Source: Actinomycetes bacterium (GTDB lineage Bacteria; Actinomycetota; Acidimicrobiia; Acidimicrobiales; RAAP-2). Taken from it: 15,830 nt of DNA. Shown piece by piece: positions 1-7,339 of this stretch. The stretch's first letter is position 1. Every line of letters begins with the position of its first letter. Location: the NCBI GenBank assembly GCA_021781315.1, contig JAJXXB010000187.1:1-15830 (forward strand), in the 5' to 3' direction. The notes below the pieces were generated by a model that had not been told where the DNA came from, made no database searches, and saw nothing but the letters and a program-made list of their open reading frames with translations. The position numbers and the translations under genes were made by a program.

Positions 1-565
1 GTCGTCCACCGAGTCCGAGGCGAAAAAGGGGGAGTTGTCGAGCGAGCGCGCCGCCGCCGGCGTCGAGGACGATTCCGGTGCGCAGGTGCGAGACGCGCAC
101 CGGCGCGGGTGCACGCTCGGCTGCTGCCTCCCAGTCCACGCAGAGCCGGGCGAGGAAGTCCTCGCCCGCCGCGGACGTCTCATCGAGAATCTCGTCGCCG
201 CGCGAGCCGTAGTAGCCGATCGCGGACCCGTTGATCAGAGTGGAGGCCCCCAGCACCTCGAGGGACTCAACGATGAGGTTGGTGGCGTCGAGACGCGACG
301 AGAGCAAGAGCGCGCGGCGGGCGTCGTTCCATCGGCGGTCACCGATGCCGGCGCCCGCGAGGTTGACCACGGCGTCGAGACGGCCCACGCGCCGGGCGTC
401 GCCTTCGTCGAGCACGCCGCGGGCGGGATCCCAGCGAATGGACGGAGCCGTCGTCGCGGGGCTCTCGGGCCGCACGAAGCGCACGACCTCGTCGCCGCGA
501 TCGGTCAGCTCGCGCGCGAGCGCCGTGGCGATGAAGCCGCTCGCTCCGCTCAGGCCGACGCGCAC
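1..565 (-). CDS. TIGR01777-family SDR epimerase, 3' end cut by window edge
   Basis: Partial gene: 188 residues are visible and the C-terminus lies beyond the left edge (the family is usually about 300 aa). Translated from GTG at 565, it begins VRVGLSGASGFIA, a Rossmann NAD(P)-binding glycine motif at residues 4-13. It then shows VVNLAGAGIGDRRW (67-79) and SAIGYYGSRGDE (114-124), and FLARLCVDWE (137-146). Together these are characteristic of the TIGR01777 / DUF1731 atypical extended SDR family (E. coli YfcH-like), with Tyr118 or Tyr119 as the likely catalytic-type tyrosine. The substrate of this family is generally not established, so none is claimed. The start lies inside the last codons of the upstream hydrolase (16 nt overlap, different frame), which implies cotranscription and translational coupling. 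The canonical GxxGFIG is GFIA here, a small deviation. No separate promoter is visible. Confidence 0.88.
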   Translation of the reverse strand, partial: MRVGLSGASGFIATALARELTDRGDEVVRFVRPESPATTAPSIRWDPARGVLDEGDARRVGRLDAVVNLAGAGIGDRRWNDARRALLLSSRLDATNLIVESLEVLGASTLINGSAIGYYGSRGDEILDETSAAGEDFLARLCVDWEAAAERAPAPVRVSHLRTGIVLDAGGGALARQLPLFRLGLGGR

Positions 566-1356
566 GAGTCGTCCCAGAGAGTCGTCAGAAGTTCGGCCAG
601 CTGATCCGGATTGGCGAGGTGGGCGCCGTGGCCCGCGCCGGACATCTCGAGGGTACGCATCGAGAACCGGCTGGCGAGCAGGGCCGCCAACTCGCGGTAA
701 TAGGGTGCGATCACCCCGTCGCCGTGCACGTAGGCCGCGCGAGTGCGCAGGTCGGACAGGTCGAAGGGCGCACCGGCGCGCACGCTGCGCAGATCATTGA
801 GCAGCGCCGGCCCGTCGAGGCGCCGCGACTCCTTCTCCGCGTCGCTGAGGCGTTCCCAGGCGCTGCGCGAGACCATGCGCTTGAAGAAGATCTCGGCCTC
901 CTCGCGCGGATCCTCGCCGAGAACCGGTCGGGAGTGCTCGCGCGGCAGGATCCAGGGCAGCGGCGACTCGTAGGCCACGACCAGGTCGACGAGCGAGGGT
1001 TCGTCGATGGCGGCCCCCAGGGCAATGACGCCGCCGACGCTGTGGCCAAAGACGAGGACGGGTGAGTTCTGCCGCTCGGCGCGAATCAGGGCGAGCAGGT
1101 CGGCCACGTGCGCGGCGTGGCTCCCCACCCCCAGGGCGCGCGAACCCTGATATCCCCGTCGGTCGTAGGTCACCAGATCGAACTGCTCGAGACGCCGAGC
1201 GATGCGGGCGAAGGAGCCGCCGCGGTCGAGGCCGCCGTGGACGCACACGACGCTCGCGCGCGGATGCTGAACCCGCCGTTCGGCGACGGCGAGACCGGGC
1301 ACCGGCGGGGTGGCCATCGCGCGCAGTCCTCGCAGGGGTTGCATCGCGGTGTCCAC
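550..1356 (-). CDS. alpha/beta hydrolase
   Basis: A 268-aa single-domain alpha/beta hydrolase, probably cytosolic, with no signal peptide. Visible landmarks are VCVHGGLDRGG (37-47, oxyanion-hole region), TYDRRGYQGS (63-72), the nucleophile elbow GHSVGG with Ser106, HGDGVIAPYY (211-220, candidate acid Asp213) and AGHGAHLANP with His243. The substrate cannot be told from sequence. It may be an esterase or C-C hydrolase-like enzyme. The start is GTG 1356, chosen because a -10 hexamer lies exactly 6 nt upstream (leaderless pattern). The alternative is ATG 1317 (residue 14), which has GAGGA nine nt upstream and would give 255 aa starting just before the conserved fold. The gene overlaps the downstream epimerase by 16 nt, so the two probably form an operon that diverges from kgd. 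Confidence 0.87.
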   Translation of the reverse strand: MDTAMQPLRGLRAMATPPVPGLAVAERRVQHPRASVVCVHGGLDRGGSFARIARRLEQFDLVTYDRRGYQGSRALGVGSHAAHVADLLALIRAERQNSPVLVFGHSVGGVIALGAAIDEPSLVDLVVAYESPLPWILPREHSRPVLGEDPREEAEIFFKRMVSRSAWERLSDAEKESRRLDGPALLNDLRSVRAGAPFDLSDLRTRAAYVHGDGVIAPYYRELAALLASRFSMRTLEMSGAGHGAHLANPDQLAELLTTLWDDSCASA

Positions 1357-1362
1357 GGCGTG

Positions 1363-1368
1363 AACTTA
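1363..1368 (-). promoter_or_regulatory. -10 element of putative leaderless promoter for the 1356 hydrolase
   Basis: On the minus strand TAAGTT is followed by exactly six bases (CACGCC) and then GTG at 1356. A TANNNT hexamer six nt before the start codon would place transcription initiation on the G of GTG, giving a leaderless mRNA. No convincing -35 box is seen. This supports GTG 1356 over ATG 1317. It is inferred from sequence only, but the same spacing recurs at two other genes in the window. Confidence 0.5.
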
Positions 1369-1394
1369 CCTGCTCACCCCGCGAACTGGCCACG

Positions 1395-1421
1395 TTGATC
1401 GCGCGAGCCTCGGCCTAGGCT
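1395..1421 (+). promoter_or_regulatory. putative leaderless promoter of kgd
   Basis: TTGATC (1395-1400) and TAGGCT (1416-1421) are separated by 15 bp. Six bases (GGTCGC) then lead to GTG 1428. The TANNNT-N6-GTG arrangement predicts transcription starting at the start codon itself. The -10 overlaps an 8-bp perfect palindrome, GCCTAGGC (1413-1420), which could be part of an operator or may be chance. The 15-bp spacer is shorter than the classical 17. Confidence 0.5.
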
Positions 1422-1427
1422 GGTCGC

Positions 1428-4400
1428 GTGACTGCCCCCTCCGAACCTTCCTCGTCGGCGCACAAGGGGTCCTTCGGACCCAACGCGTGGCTGGTCGACG
1501 ACATGTACGACCGTTTTCTGCTCGATCCCAACTCGGTGTCGGCCAGCTGGCGCGAGTTCTTCGCCGACTACCAGCGCTCCACCGTGCCGACGGTGACGAC
1601 GTCGGTGCTGGCTGGCCCCGTCGCCCCCGCCCCGGCGGCCAAGGTTGCGGCCGAGGAGGGCGCCGTCGCCCTGCGCGGCGCGTCGGCACGCATCGTGACC
1701 AATATGGTCGCGAGCCTGGGCGTTCCCACCGCGACCAGCGTGCGCACGGTCGCGGCCCGCCTGCTCGAAATCAACCGGACCGCTCTCAACGAGAACCTGT
1801 CGCGCACGAGCGGCGCCAAGGTCTCCTTCACCCACTTCATCGCCTACGCCGTGGTCAAGGGCCTCGCCGCGGTTCCCTCGATGAACTCGACCTTCGTCGA
1901 GGCCATCGACGCCAAGGGCACCCCGGGTGTCGTGCACCACGAGCACGTCGGACTCGGCCTCGCGGTCGACGTCGAGCGCGCCGACGGCACGCGAAACCTC
2001 CTGGTGCCGGTCATTCGCGACGCGGACACGCTGGACTTTCGCGGTTTCCTCCTCGCCTACGAGGACCTCGTGCGCAAGGTCCACGCGGGCACCTTCGGCG
2101 CCGATGACTTCGTGGGGGCCACGGTGTCCTTGACCAATCCCGGAACCCTCGGCACCGTGCAGTCGGTGCCGCGTCTGATGCCGGGTCAGGGCGCGATCAT
2201 CGGGGTGGGCGCCCTCGCGTGGCCGGCCGGCTTCGAGGCCGCGGATCCGCGGGCCCTCGCCGAGATGGGTGTGGGCAAGGTCATGTCACTCACGTCGACC
2301 TACGACCACCGCATCATCCAGGGCGCGGAGTCCGGACTGTTCCTCAAGTTCGTCGCGGAGTGCCTGACGGGGAGCCACGGCTTCTACGAGGAGATCTTCT
2401 CGTCCCTCGGCGTGCCCTACGAGCCCTCGCGCTGGGCCAGCGATCGTAATCCGGGCTTCGAGGACAACGACGAGCGCACCCTCAAGCACATCCGTGTCCA
2501 GGAGCTCATCAATATGTATCGCGTGCGCGGGCACCTCTACGCGCACCTCGACCCCCTGCACGCCGACCCGCCACCGCTGCACCCCGAGCTCGAGATCGAC
2601 ACCTACGGGCTGACGATCTGGGACCTCCAGCGCTCCTTCGTCGTGGCCGGTCTCGCCGGCAAGCGCGAGGCCACCCTGGCCGAGATCCTGTCGATCCTGC
2701 GCGACGCCTACTGCCGCACTATTGGCATCGAGTACGGCCACATCATGGACCCGGCCCAGAAGCGCTGGATCCAAGAGCGGGTCGAGGGCGTGCGCGTCAC
2801 CACCACGCGCGACCAGCAGCACCGGATCCTGCGCGCGCTCAACGAGGCCGAGGTCTTCGAGCGCTTCCTGCACTCGCGCTACGTGGGCCAGAAGCGCTTC
2901 GGGCTCGAGGGCGGCGAGTCGACGATCGTGGCGTTGCACACCATCCTCGACGCCGCGGCCGAGGAGGGCCTCAGCGAGGCCGTGATCGGCATGGCGCACC
3001 GCGGCCGGCTCAACGTGCTGGCCAACGTGGTGGGCAAGTCCTACAGCGACATCTTCTCCGAGTTCGAGGGCAACCTCGACCCCGAGAGCGTCCAGGGCAG
3101 CGGCGACGTGAAGTACCACAAGGGCGCGCGCGGCTCCTACGTGAGTGCCGCGGGCGGCGAGATCGCTGTTTCGATGGCCTCGAACCCGTCGCACCTCGAG
3201 GCGGTCAGCCCCGTGGTCGAGGGCGTGGTGCGCGCCAAGCAGGACCTCGTCCTCACTCCCGACGACGGCTCGAGCTCGGCGATGCCCTCGGGGCGCTTCC
3301 CGTACCTGCCGATCCTGATTCACGGCGACGCCGCCTTCGCGGGCCAGGGCGTGGTCGCCGAGACCCTCAACCTCTCCCAGCTCTCGGGCTACCGGGTGGG
3401 TGGAGCGATCCACATCGTCATCAACAACCAGGTGGGATTCACGACGGCCCCGGACTCGGCGCGCTCGAGCTTCTATCCCACCGACGTCGCCAAGATGATC
3501 CAGGCGCCGATCTTCCACGTCAACGGCGACGATCCCGAGGCGTGCGCGCGTGCGGCCCAGCTCGCCTTCGACTACCGCGAGACCTTCCGACGAGACGTCG
3601 TGCTCGACATCGTCTGCTACCGGCGCCACGGACACAACGAGGGTGACGACCCGAGCTACACCCAGCCCCTTATGTACAAGATCATCGACCAGATGCGCTC
3701 GGTGCGAAAGATCTACACCGAGACCCTGGTGCGCCGCGGTGACATCTCCCTCGAGGAGGCCGAGGCCGCCCTGGATGAGTTCAACGCGCGCCTGCAGAGC
3801 GTGCTCGACGAGGTGCGCACGGTGCCGGTGCCGACTCTGTCGGGCGTGCCGGTCGCCGACGTGCCGGCCGACCTGCCCGCGCCCGCGACGGGCGTGGCAC
3901 GCGAGGTCCTGCTCGGCGTGGCGCGCGCGACGATGACGGCTCCCGAGGGCTTCGTCATCCATCCCAAGCTCGAGCGCCAGTTCGCCCAGCGCGCCAGCGC
4001 GCTCGCAGCGGGCGAGGTCGACTGGGCTCTCGGTGAGGCGCTGGCTTTCGGCACGCTGGTGATGGAGGGCGCCAACGTGCGTCTGATGGGACAGGACTCG
4101 CGGCGAGGGACGTTCTCGCACCGTCACGCGGCGCTCTTTGACTACGACAACGGCTCGACCTTCGTGCCGCTGTCGCACCTCGAGGGGGCGACGGGATTCT
4201 TCACGGTGCGCGACTCGCTGCTGAGCGAGTACGCGGCCCTGGGCTTCGAGTACGGCTACTCGGTCGAGGCCACCAACACCCTCGTGGCCTGGGAGGCGCA
4301 GTTCGGCGACTTCGTCAACGGCGCGGAGATCATCATCGACAACTTCCTGGTGGCCGCCGAAGACAAGTGGGGCCAACAGTCGAGTCTGGTGATGCTGTTG

Positions 4401-5036
4401 CCCCACGGCTACGAGGGCCAGGGTCCCGAGCATTCGAGCGGACGACTCGAGCGGTTCCTATCGTTGTGCGCACGCAACAACCTGCGCGTCGCCCAGCCCA
4501 CCAGTGCCGCCCAGTACTTCCACCTCCTGCGCAGCCAGGTGCGCCGCGAGCACGTGACGCCACTGATCGTCTTCACCCCCAAGTCGATGCTGCGCGCGGC
4601 CGCCGTGCGCTCTTCGCTCGCGGACTTCGAGTCGGGACGCTTCGAGCGGGTCCTCGCCGACACCACCGTCGAGCGCGCCGCGGTCACGCGGGTCGTGCTC
4701 GCGACCGGCAAGATCGCCCACGAAGCGATCGCGCACCGCGACCAGATCGGCGCGTCCCACGTCGCGGTCGTGCGCGTCGAGCAGATCTACCCGTGGCCCC
4801 ACGACGACCTCGACGCGGTCTTCGCGTCGTACCCGGCGCTCGAGGAAGTGGTGTGGCTCCAGGAGGAGCCCACCAACATGGGCGCCTGGCCCTTCGTCCA
4901 CCACCAGGTGCACGCGCAGTTGCGCGAGATGACGGTGCGCCACGTGGCGCGCGCGGAGTCGGCCAGTCCCGCCACGGGCAGCTCCCTCGTGCACGCCGCT
5001 GAGCAGGCCGACCTCCTGACGAGGGCGATCGGCTGA
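1428..5036 (+). CDS. kgd: multifunctional 2-oxoglutarate decarboxylase/dehydrogenase E1o with fused E2 catalytic domain
   Basis: A 1202-aa protein that matches mycobacterial Kgd / corynebacterial OdhA (about 1220-1230 aa) in its full domain order. It acts in the cytosolic TCA cycle: ThDP-dependent decarboxylation of 2-oxoglutarate, with acyl transfer to CoA in the actinobacterial PDH/ODH supercomplex. Residues 18-48 are the E1 N-terminal helix (NAWLVDDMYDRF...WREFFADY), followed by a short Ala/Pro/Val linker (about 50-85). Residues 90-320 are the E2 acyltransferase domain: SLTNPGTLGTVQSVPRLMPG (about 235-254), then YDHRIIQG with catalytic His294; the Gln where free-standing E2s have Asp is usual in Kgd. 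The E1o part carries GMAHRGRLNVLANVVGK (about 521), the ThDP motif HGDAAFAGQG (His632, Asp634) with Asn666-Asn667, and RRHGHNEGDDPSYTQP. The C-terminal transketolase-like region contains GQDSRRGTFSHRHA and WEAQFGDFVNGA. There is no lipoyl domain, as expected, so it must use a lipoyl E2 encoded elsewhere. GTG 1428 is supported by the leaderless promoter. Its TGA overlaps the next ATG (TGATG). Confidence 0.97.
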   Translation: MTAPSEPSSSAHKGSFGPNAWLVDDMYDRFLLDPNSVSASWREFFADYQRSTVPTVTTSVLAGPVAPAPAAKVAAEEGAVALRGASARIVTNMVASLGVPTATSVRTVAARLLEINRTALNENLSRTSGAKVSFTHFIAYAVVKGLAAVPSMNSTFVEAIDAKGTPGVVHHEHVGLGLAVDVERADGTRNLLVPVIRDADTLDFRGFLLAYEDLVRKVHAGTFGADDFVGATVSLTNPGTLGTVQSVPRLMPGQGAIIGVGALAWPAGFEAADPRALAEMGVGKVMSLTSTYDHRIIQGAESGLFLKFVAECLTGSHGFYEEIFSSLGVPYEPSRWASDRNPGFEDNDERTLKHIRVQELINMYRVRGHLYAHLDPLHADPPPLHPELEIDTYGLTIWDLQRSFVVAGLAGKREATLAEILSILRDAYCRTIGIEYGHIMDPAQKRWIQERVEGVRVTTTRDQQHRILRALNEAEVFERFLHSRYVGQKRFGLEGGESTIVALHTILDAAAEEGLSEAVIGMAHRGRLNVLANVVGKSYSDIFSEFEGNLDPESVQGSGDVKYHKGARGSYVSAAGGEIAVSMASNPSHLEAVSPVVEGVVRAKQDLVLTPDDGSSSAMPSGRFPYLPILIHGDAAFAGQGVVAETLNLSQLSGYRVGGAIHIVINNQVGFTTAPDSARSSFYPTDVAKMIQAPIFHVNGDDPEACARAAQLAFDYRETFRRDVVLDIVCYRRHGHNEGDDPSYTQPLMYKIIDQMRSVRKIYTETLVRRGDISLEEAEAALDEFNARLQSVLDEVRTVPVPTLSGVPVADVPADLPAPATGVAREVLLGVARATMTAPEGFVIHPKLERQFAQRASALAAGEVDWALGEALAFGTLVMEGANVRLMGQDSRRGTFSHRHAALFDYDNGSTFVPLSHLEGATGFFTVRDSLLSEYAALGFEYGYSVEATNTLVAWEAQFGDFVNGAEIIIDNFLVAAEDKWGQQSSLVMLLPHGYEGQGPEHSSGRLERFLSLCARNNLRVAQPTSAAQYFHLLRSQVRREHVTPLIVFTPKSMLRAAAVRSSLADFESGRFERVLADTTVERAAVTRVVLATGKIAHEAIAHRDQIGASHVAVVRVEQIYPWPHDDLDAVFASYPALEEVVWLQEEPTNMGAWPFVHHQVHAQLREMTVRHVARAESASPATGSSLVHAAEQADLLTRAIG

Positions 5037-6145
5037 TGGCGGCGCGCACGCGTCCGAGGGTCGTCGTCGACGGCTCGAACTTGGCGACCGAGGGCCGCAC
5101 CCTGCCGAGTCTGGCCCAGCTCGACGACGCGCTGGCCGCCTTCATCGACGAGAACCCGACGGCGGAGATCATCGTCGTCACCGACGCGAGCTTCTCGCAC
5201 CGCGTCGAGGTGAGCGAGCGCTCACGGTTCAAGGAGCTGGAGCTGGCCGGGCGCATCGTGACCCCGCCGGCCGGCGCCATCGGCCGCGGCGACGCGTTCA
5301 TCTTGAAGATCGCCGACCGGATCAACGCCGTGGTGTTGAGCAACGACTCCTTCCAGGAGTTCCACGACGACTACCCGTGGCTCTTTGACGTGGGCCGACT
5401 GATCGGCGGCAAGCCGGTGCCGATGGTGGGTTGGGTCTTCACACCTCGACTGCCGGTGCGCAACGTCAAGAAGCCCCGCGCGGTGAAGAAGCTCGCGGTG
5501 GAACTGCCCGGGGGCGCCCAGCCCACCATCGGCACGACCCTCACGCCGGTCAAGAAGGCCGCCAAGCGCGCGGCGAAGTCGCCGGTCAAGGCCGTGAAGA
5601 AGGCCGCCCGGGCCTCGAAGGCCGACAAAGCCATCGACAAGTCGCCCGAGAAGGCGCCGGAGAAAGCGTCGGCGGTCAAGGCCCCCGTCGTGAAGGTCGC
5701 CGTCGAGAAGGCGCCGGTCGAAAGGGCCGCCCGGGCCGTCAAGAAGGCGACGCCGCGCGCGGCCAAGCGGGCGACCAAGGCCACCGCGGCCGAGCGGGCG
5801 ACTCCGCCGGCCCCGACACCGACGACGACATCGCCAACGACCACGCCCGTCCTGCGACGCGGCCGTCAGCCGGTGAATCCCGAGGCCAGCTTCGCCCAGT
5901 TCCGTGCGACCTACAAGGTCGGCGCGCGCGTCGAGGGCGAGGTGACCGCCTTCACCTCCCACGGGGCCGTCATCCGCGTCGACACCAAGGGTGGTGGCCA
6001 CGTCGAGTGCTACGCGCCGACGACCCTGCTCGGCTCGCCCGCCCCCGCGCGGGCGCGCGACGTGCTCTCTCGCGGGGATCGCGTGACCTTTCGCCTCGTG
6101 ACCGTCGATGACGAGCGGCGAATCGCGGAGCTGTCCCTCCTATGA
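5036..6145 (+). CDS. NYN/Zc3h12a-like RNase domain + Lys/Ala-rich linker + S1 RNA-binding domain protein
   Basis: A 369-aa, three-part protein. Residues 7-135 resemble the Zc3h12a (MCPIP1/Regnase)-like branch of the NYN/PIN nuclease fold: VVVDGSNLA (Asp12, Asn15), VVTDAS (Asp50), GRGDAFILKIADR (Asp86) and VVLSNDSFQEF (Asp104). This gives the acidic set expected for a metal-dependent endoribonuclease; one residue of the usual Asp-Asp pair is Gly here (Gly85-Asp86). Residues about 142-275 are low complexity, rich in Lys, Ala and Pro with PVKKAAKRAAK/KAPEKA-like units resembling histone-H1 or nucleoid-protein tails, ending in a Pro/Thr run. Residues about 292-369 form an S1-like OB fold (YKVGARVEGEVTAFTSHGAV ... 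LSRGDRVTFRLVTVDDERRIAELSLL). I infer an RNA-binding ribonuclease; the substrate is unknown. The start ATG overlaps the kgd stop (TGATG) and the stop overlaps the next ATG (ATGA), so it is probably translated from the kgd transcript. Composition of the linker is biased but codon use looks native. Confidence 0.85.
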   Translation: MAARTRPRVVVDGSNLATEGRTLPSLAQLDDALAAFIDENPTAEIIVVTDASFSHRVEVSERSRFKELELAGRIVTPPAGAIGRGDAFILKIADRINAVVLSNDSFQEFHDDYPWLFDVGRLIGGKPVPMVGWVFTPRLPVRNVKKPRAVKKLAVELPGGAQPTIGTTLTPVKKAAKRAAKSPVKAVKKAARASKADKAIDKSPEKAPEKASAVKAPVVKVAVEKAPVERAARAVKKATPRAAKRATKATAAERATPPAPTPTTTSPTTTPVLRRGRQPVNPEASFAQFRATYKVGARVEGEVTAFTSHGAVIRVDTKGGGHVECYAPTTLLGSPAPARARDVLSRGDRVTFRLVTVDDERRIAELSLL

Positions 6146-6573
6146 GCCTGTCGATGAACCCCGCGTTCTGGCTGCCGCATCGCCCGCCGTTCCTTCTGCT
6201 CGACGAGATGATCGCCATCGAGCCGGGCAAGCGCGCGAGCGCCCGCTGGCGCCTCACCGGCGAAGAGTGGTTCTTCGCGGGACACTTCCCGGGCCGACCC
6301 ACGACGCCGGGGGTTCTGATGCTCGAGTCGATCGCCCAGTGCGGCGCGGTCGCGGTGCTCGCCGACGAGCACTACGCGGGTCGCCTGCCGCTCTTTGGCG
6401 GGGTCGAGCACGCCCGTTTCCGCCGCCAGGTCCTGCCCGGCGACACGCTGGTGCTCGAGTGCGAGATGACGCGGCTCTCCGCCCGCGGCGGCAAGGGCCA
6501 CGGCACGGCCACGCGCGACGGCGAGCTCTGCGTCGAAGCCGACATCATGTTCGTCCTCGCCGACGCCTCATGA
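6142..6573 (+). CDS. FabZ-like 3-hydroxyacyl-ACP dehydratase (hotdog fold)
   Basis: A 143-aa single hotdog-domain protein of FabZ length. It shows LPHRPPFLLLDEM (11-23), the N-terminal FabZ signature, and the active-site segment GHFPGRPTTPGVLMLESIAQ (47-66), with catalytic His48 and Glu62 in the FabZ positions. The family dehydrates (3R)-3-hydroxyacyl-ACP in fatty acid elongation. The remainder is less conserved and no other fatty-acid gene is nearby, so a related FabA/FabZ-like dehydratase acting on another acyl carrier or CoA substrate is possible. ATG 6142 overlaps the upstream stop (ATGA); Met5 is an alternative start. It is followed by a 13-nt gap and xthA. Family assignment is firm, precise substrate uncertain. 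Confidence 0.87.
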   Translation: MSLSMNPAFWLPHRPPFLLLDEMIAIEPGKRASARWRLTGEEWFFAGHFPGRPTTPGVLMLESIAQCGAVAVLADEHYAGRLPLFGGVEHARFRRQVLPGDTLVLECEMTRLSARGGKGHGTATRDGELCVEADIMFVLADAS

Positions 6574-6586
6574 CGGTGAGCGTCGC

Positions 6587-7339
6587 GTGAAGGTCGTCAC
6601 CTGGAACGTGAATTCACTCACCGCGCGCTACGCGCGCGTGACGGAGTGGATCTCGGCCAACGCACCGGACGTCGTACTGCTCCAAGAGACCAAGATGACC
6701 GACGCCAAGTTCCCCTTCGAGGGTTTCACCGAGCTGGGCTATGAGTCTGCCCACTACGGCCAGGGCCAGTGGAACGGCGTCGCGGTGCTCTCGCGAGTCG
6801 GCCTCGAGGACGTGTCGCGCGGATTCGGTGACGACGACCCCGAGGCGCGACACATCGAAGCGACCTGCGCGGGCGTGCGCGTCCACTCGTGCTACGTGCC
6901 CAACGGGCGCGCCCTCGACAACGACCACTACGCCTACAAGCTGCGCTGGCTGGCCGCGCTCGCCGACCTGCTCGCCGCGAGGGAGCTGCCCACCGTCGTC
7001 GGCGGCGACTTCAACGTGGCCCCCACCGACCTCGACTGCTACGACCCCGCCGCCTTCGTGGGGGCGACCCACGTCTCGGCGCCCGAGCGAGCGGCCCTGG
7101 CCGCGATCGAGGCGACGGGGCTCGTGGACATCACGCGCCGCCTGCACCCCGACGAGACGATCTACTCCTGGTGGGACTATCGCAACGGCGCCTTCCACCG
7201 CGGCTGGGGGCTGCGCATCGACCTGCTCTACCTCGACGAGTCCCTCGCCGCGCGTGCGAGCGCGAGCTACGTGGACCGCAACGCGCGTAAGGGCGAGAAG
7301 CCGTCGGACCACGCCCCGGTCGTCGTCGAGATCGATTAG
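6587..7339 (+). CDS. xthA: exodeoxyribonuclease III (AP endonuclease)
   Basis: A 250-aa exonuclease III of the EEP (endonuclease/exonuclease/phosphatase) fold, close to the family's usual length. It cleaves 5' of abasic sites in base excision repair and has 3'-5' exonuclease/phosphatase activity. Key residues: TWNVNSL (Asn7), LLQETK (Glu34), CYVPNG (Tyr103), GGDFNVAP (Asp141, Asn143), LRIDLLY (Asp212) and the C-terminal SDHAPVV pair (Asp241-His242). Together these form the complete metal-binding and catalytic set. GTG 6587 starts directly at the conserved MKVVTWNVN, with a GGTGAG Shine-Dalgarno-like stretch upstream. The gene is the last of the plus-strand run. Its TAG shares bases with the TAA of the convergent ThDP-enzyme gene. 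Confidence 0.95.
   Translation: MKVVTWNVNSLTARYARVTEWISANAPDVVLLQETKMTDAKFPFEGFTELGYESAHYGQGQWNGVAVLSRVGLEDVSRGFGDDDPEARHIEATCAGVRVHSCYVPNGRALDNDHYAYKLRWLAALADLLAARELPTVVGGDFNVAPTDLDCYDPAAFVGATHVSAPERAALAAIEATGLVDITRRLHPDETIYSWWDYRNGAFHRGWGLRIDLLYLDESLAARASASYVDRNARKGEKPSDHAPVVVEID

Noticed and set aside
35..800. Two 189-codon plus-strand frames over the epimerase and hydrolase
   Set aside because: Both minus-strand products show clear family motifs, and the plus-strand products show none.
2286..4433. 715-codon open frame antisense to kgd
   Set aside because: It lies wholly within kgd, whose translation matches a known family across its length. The antisense product is a low-information His/Val/Arg/Leu-rich string with no recognisable motifs, typical of a GC-rich shadow frame.
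5460..5860. Lys-rich coding repeats considered as a DNA repeat array or CRISPR-like element
   Set aside because: The repetition is at amino-acid level and irregular; no fixed repeat unit or spacing is seen at nucleotide level.
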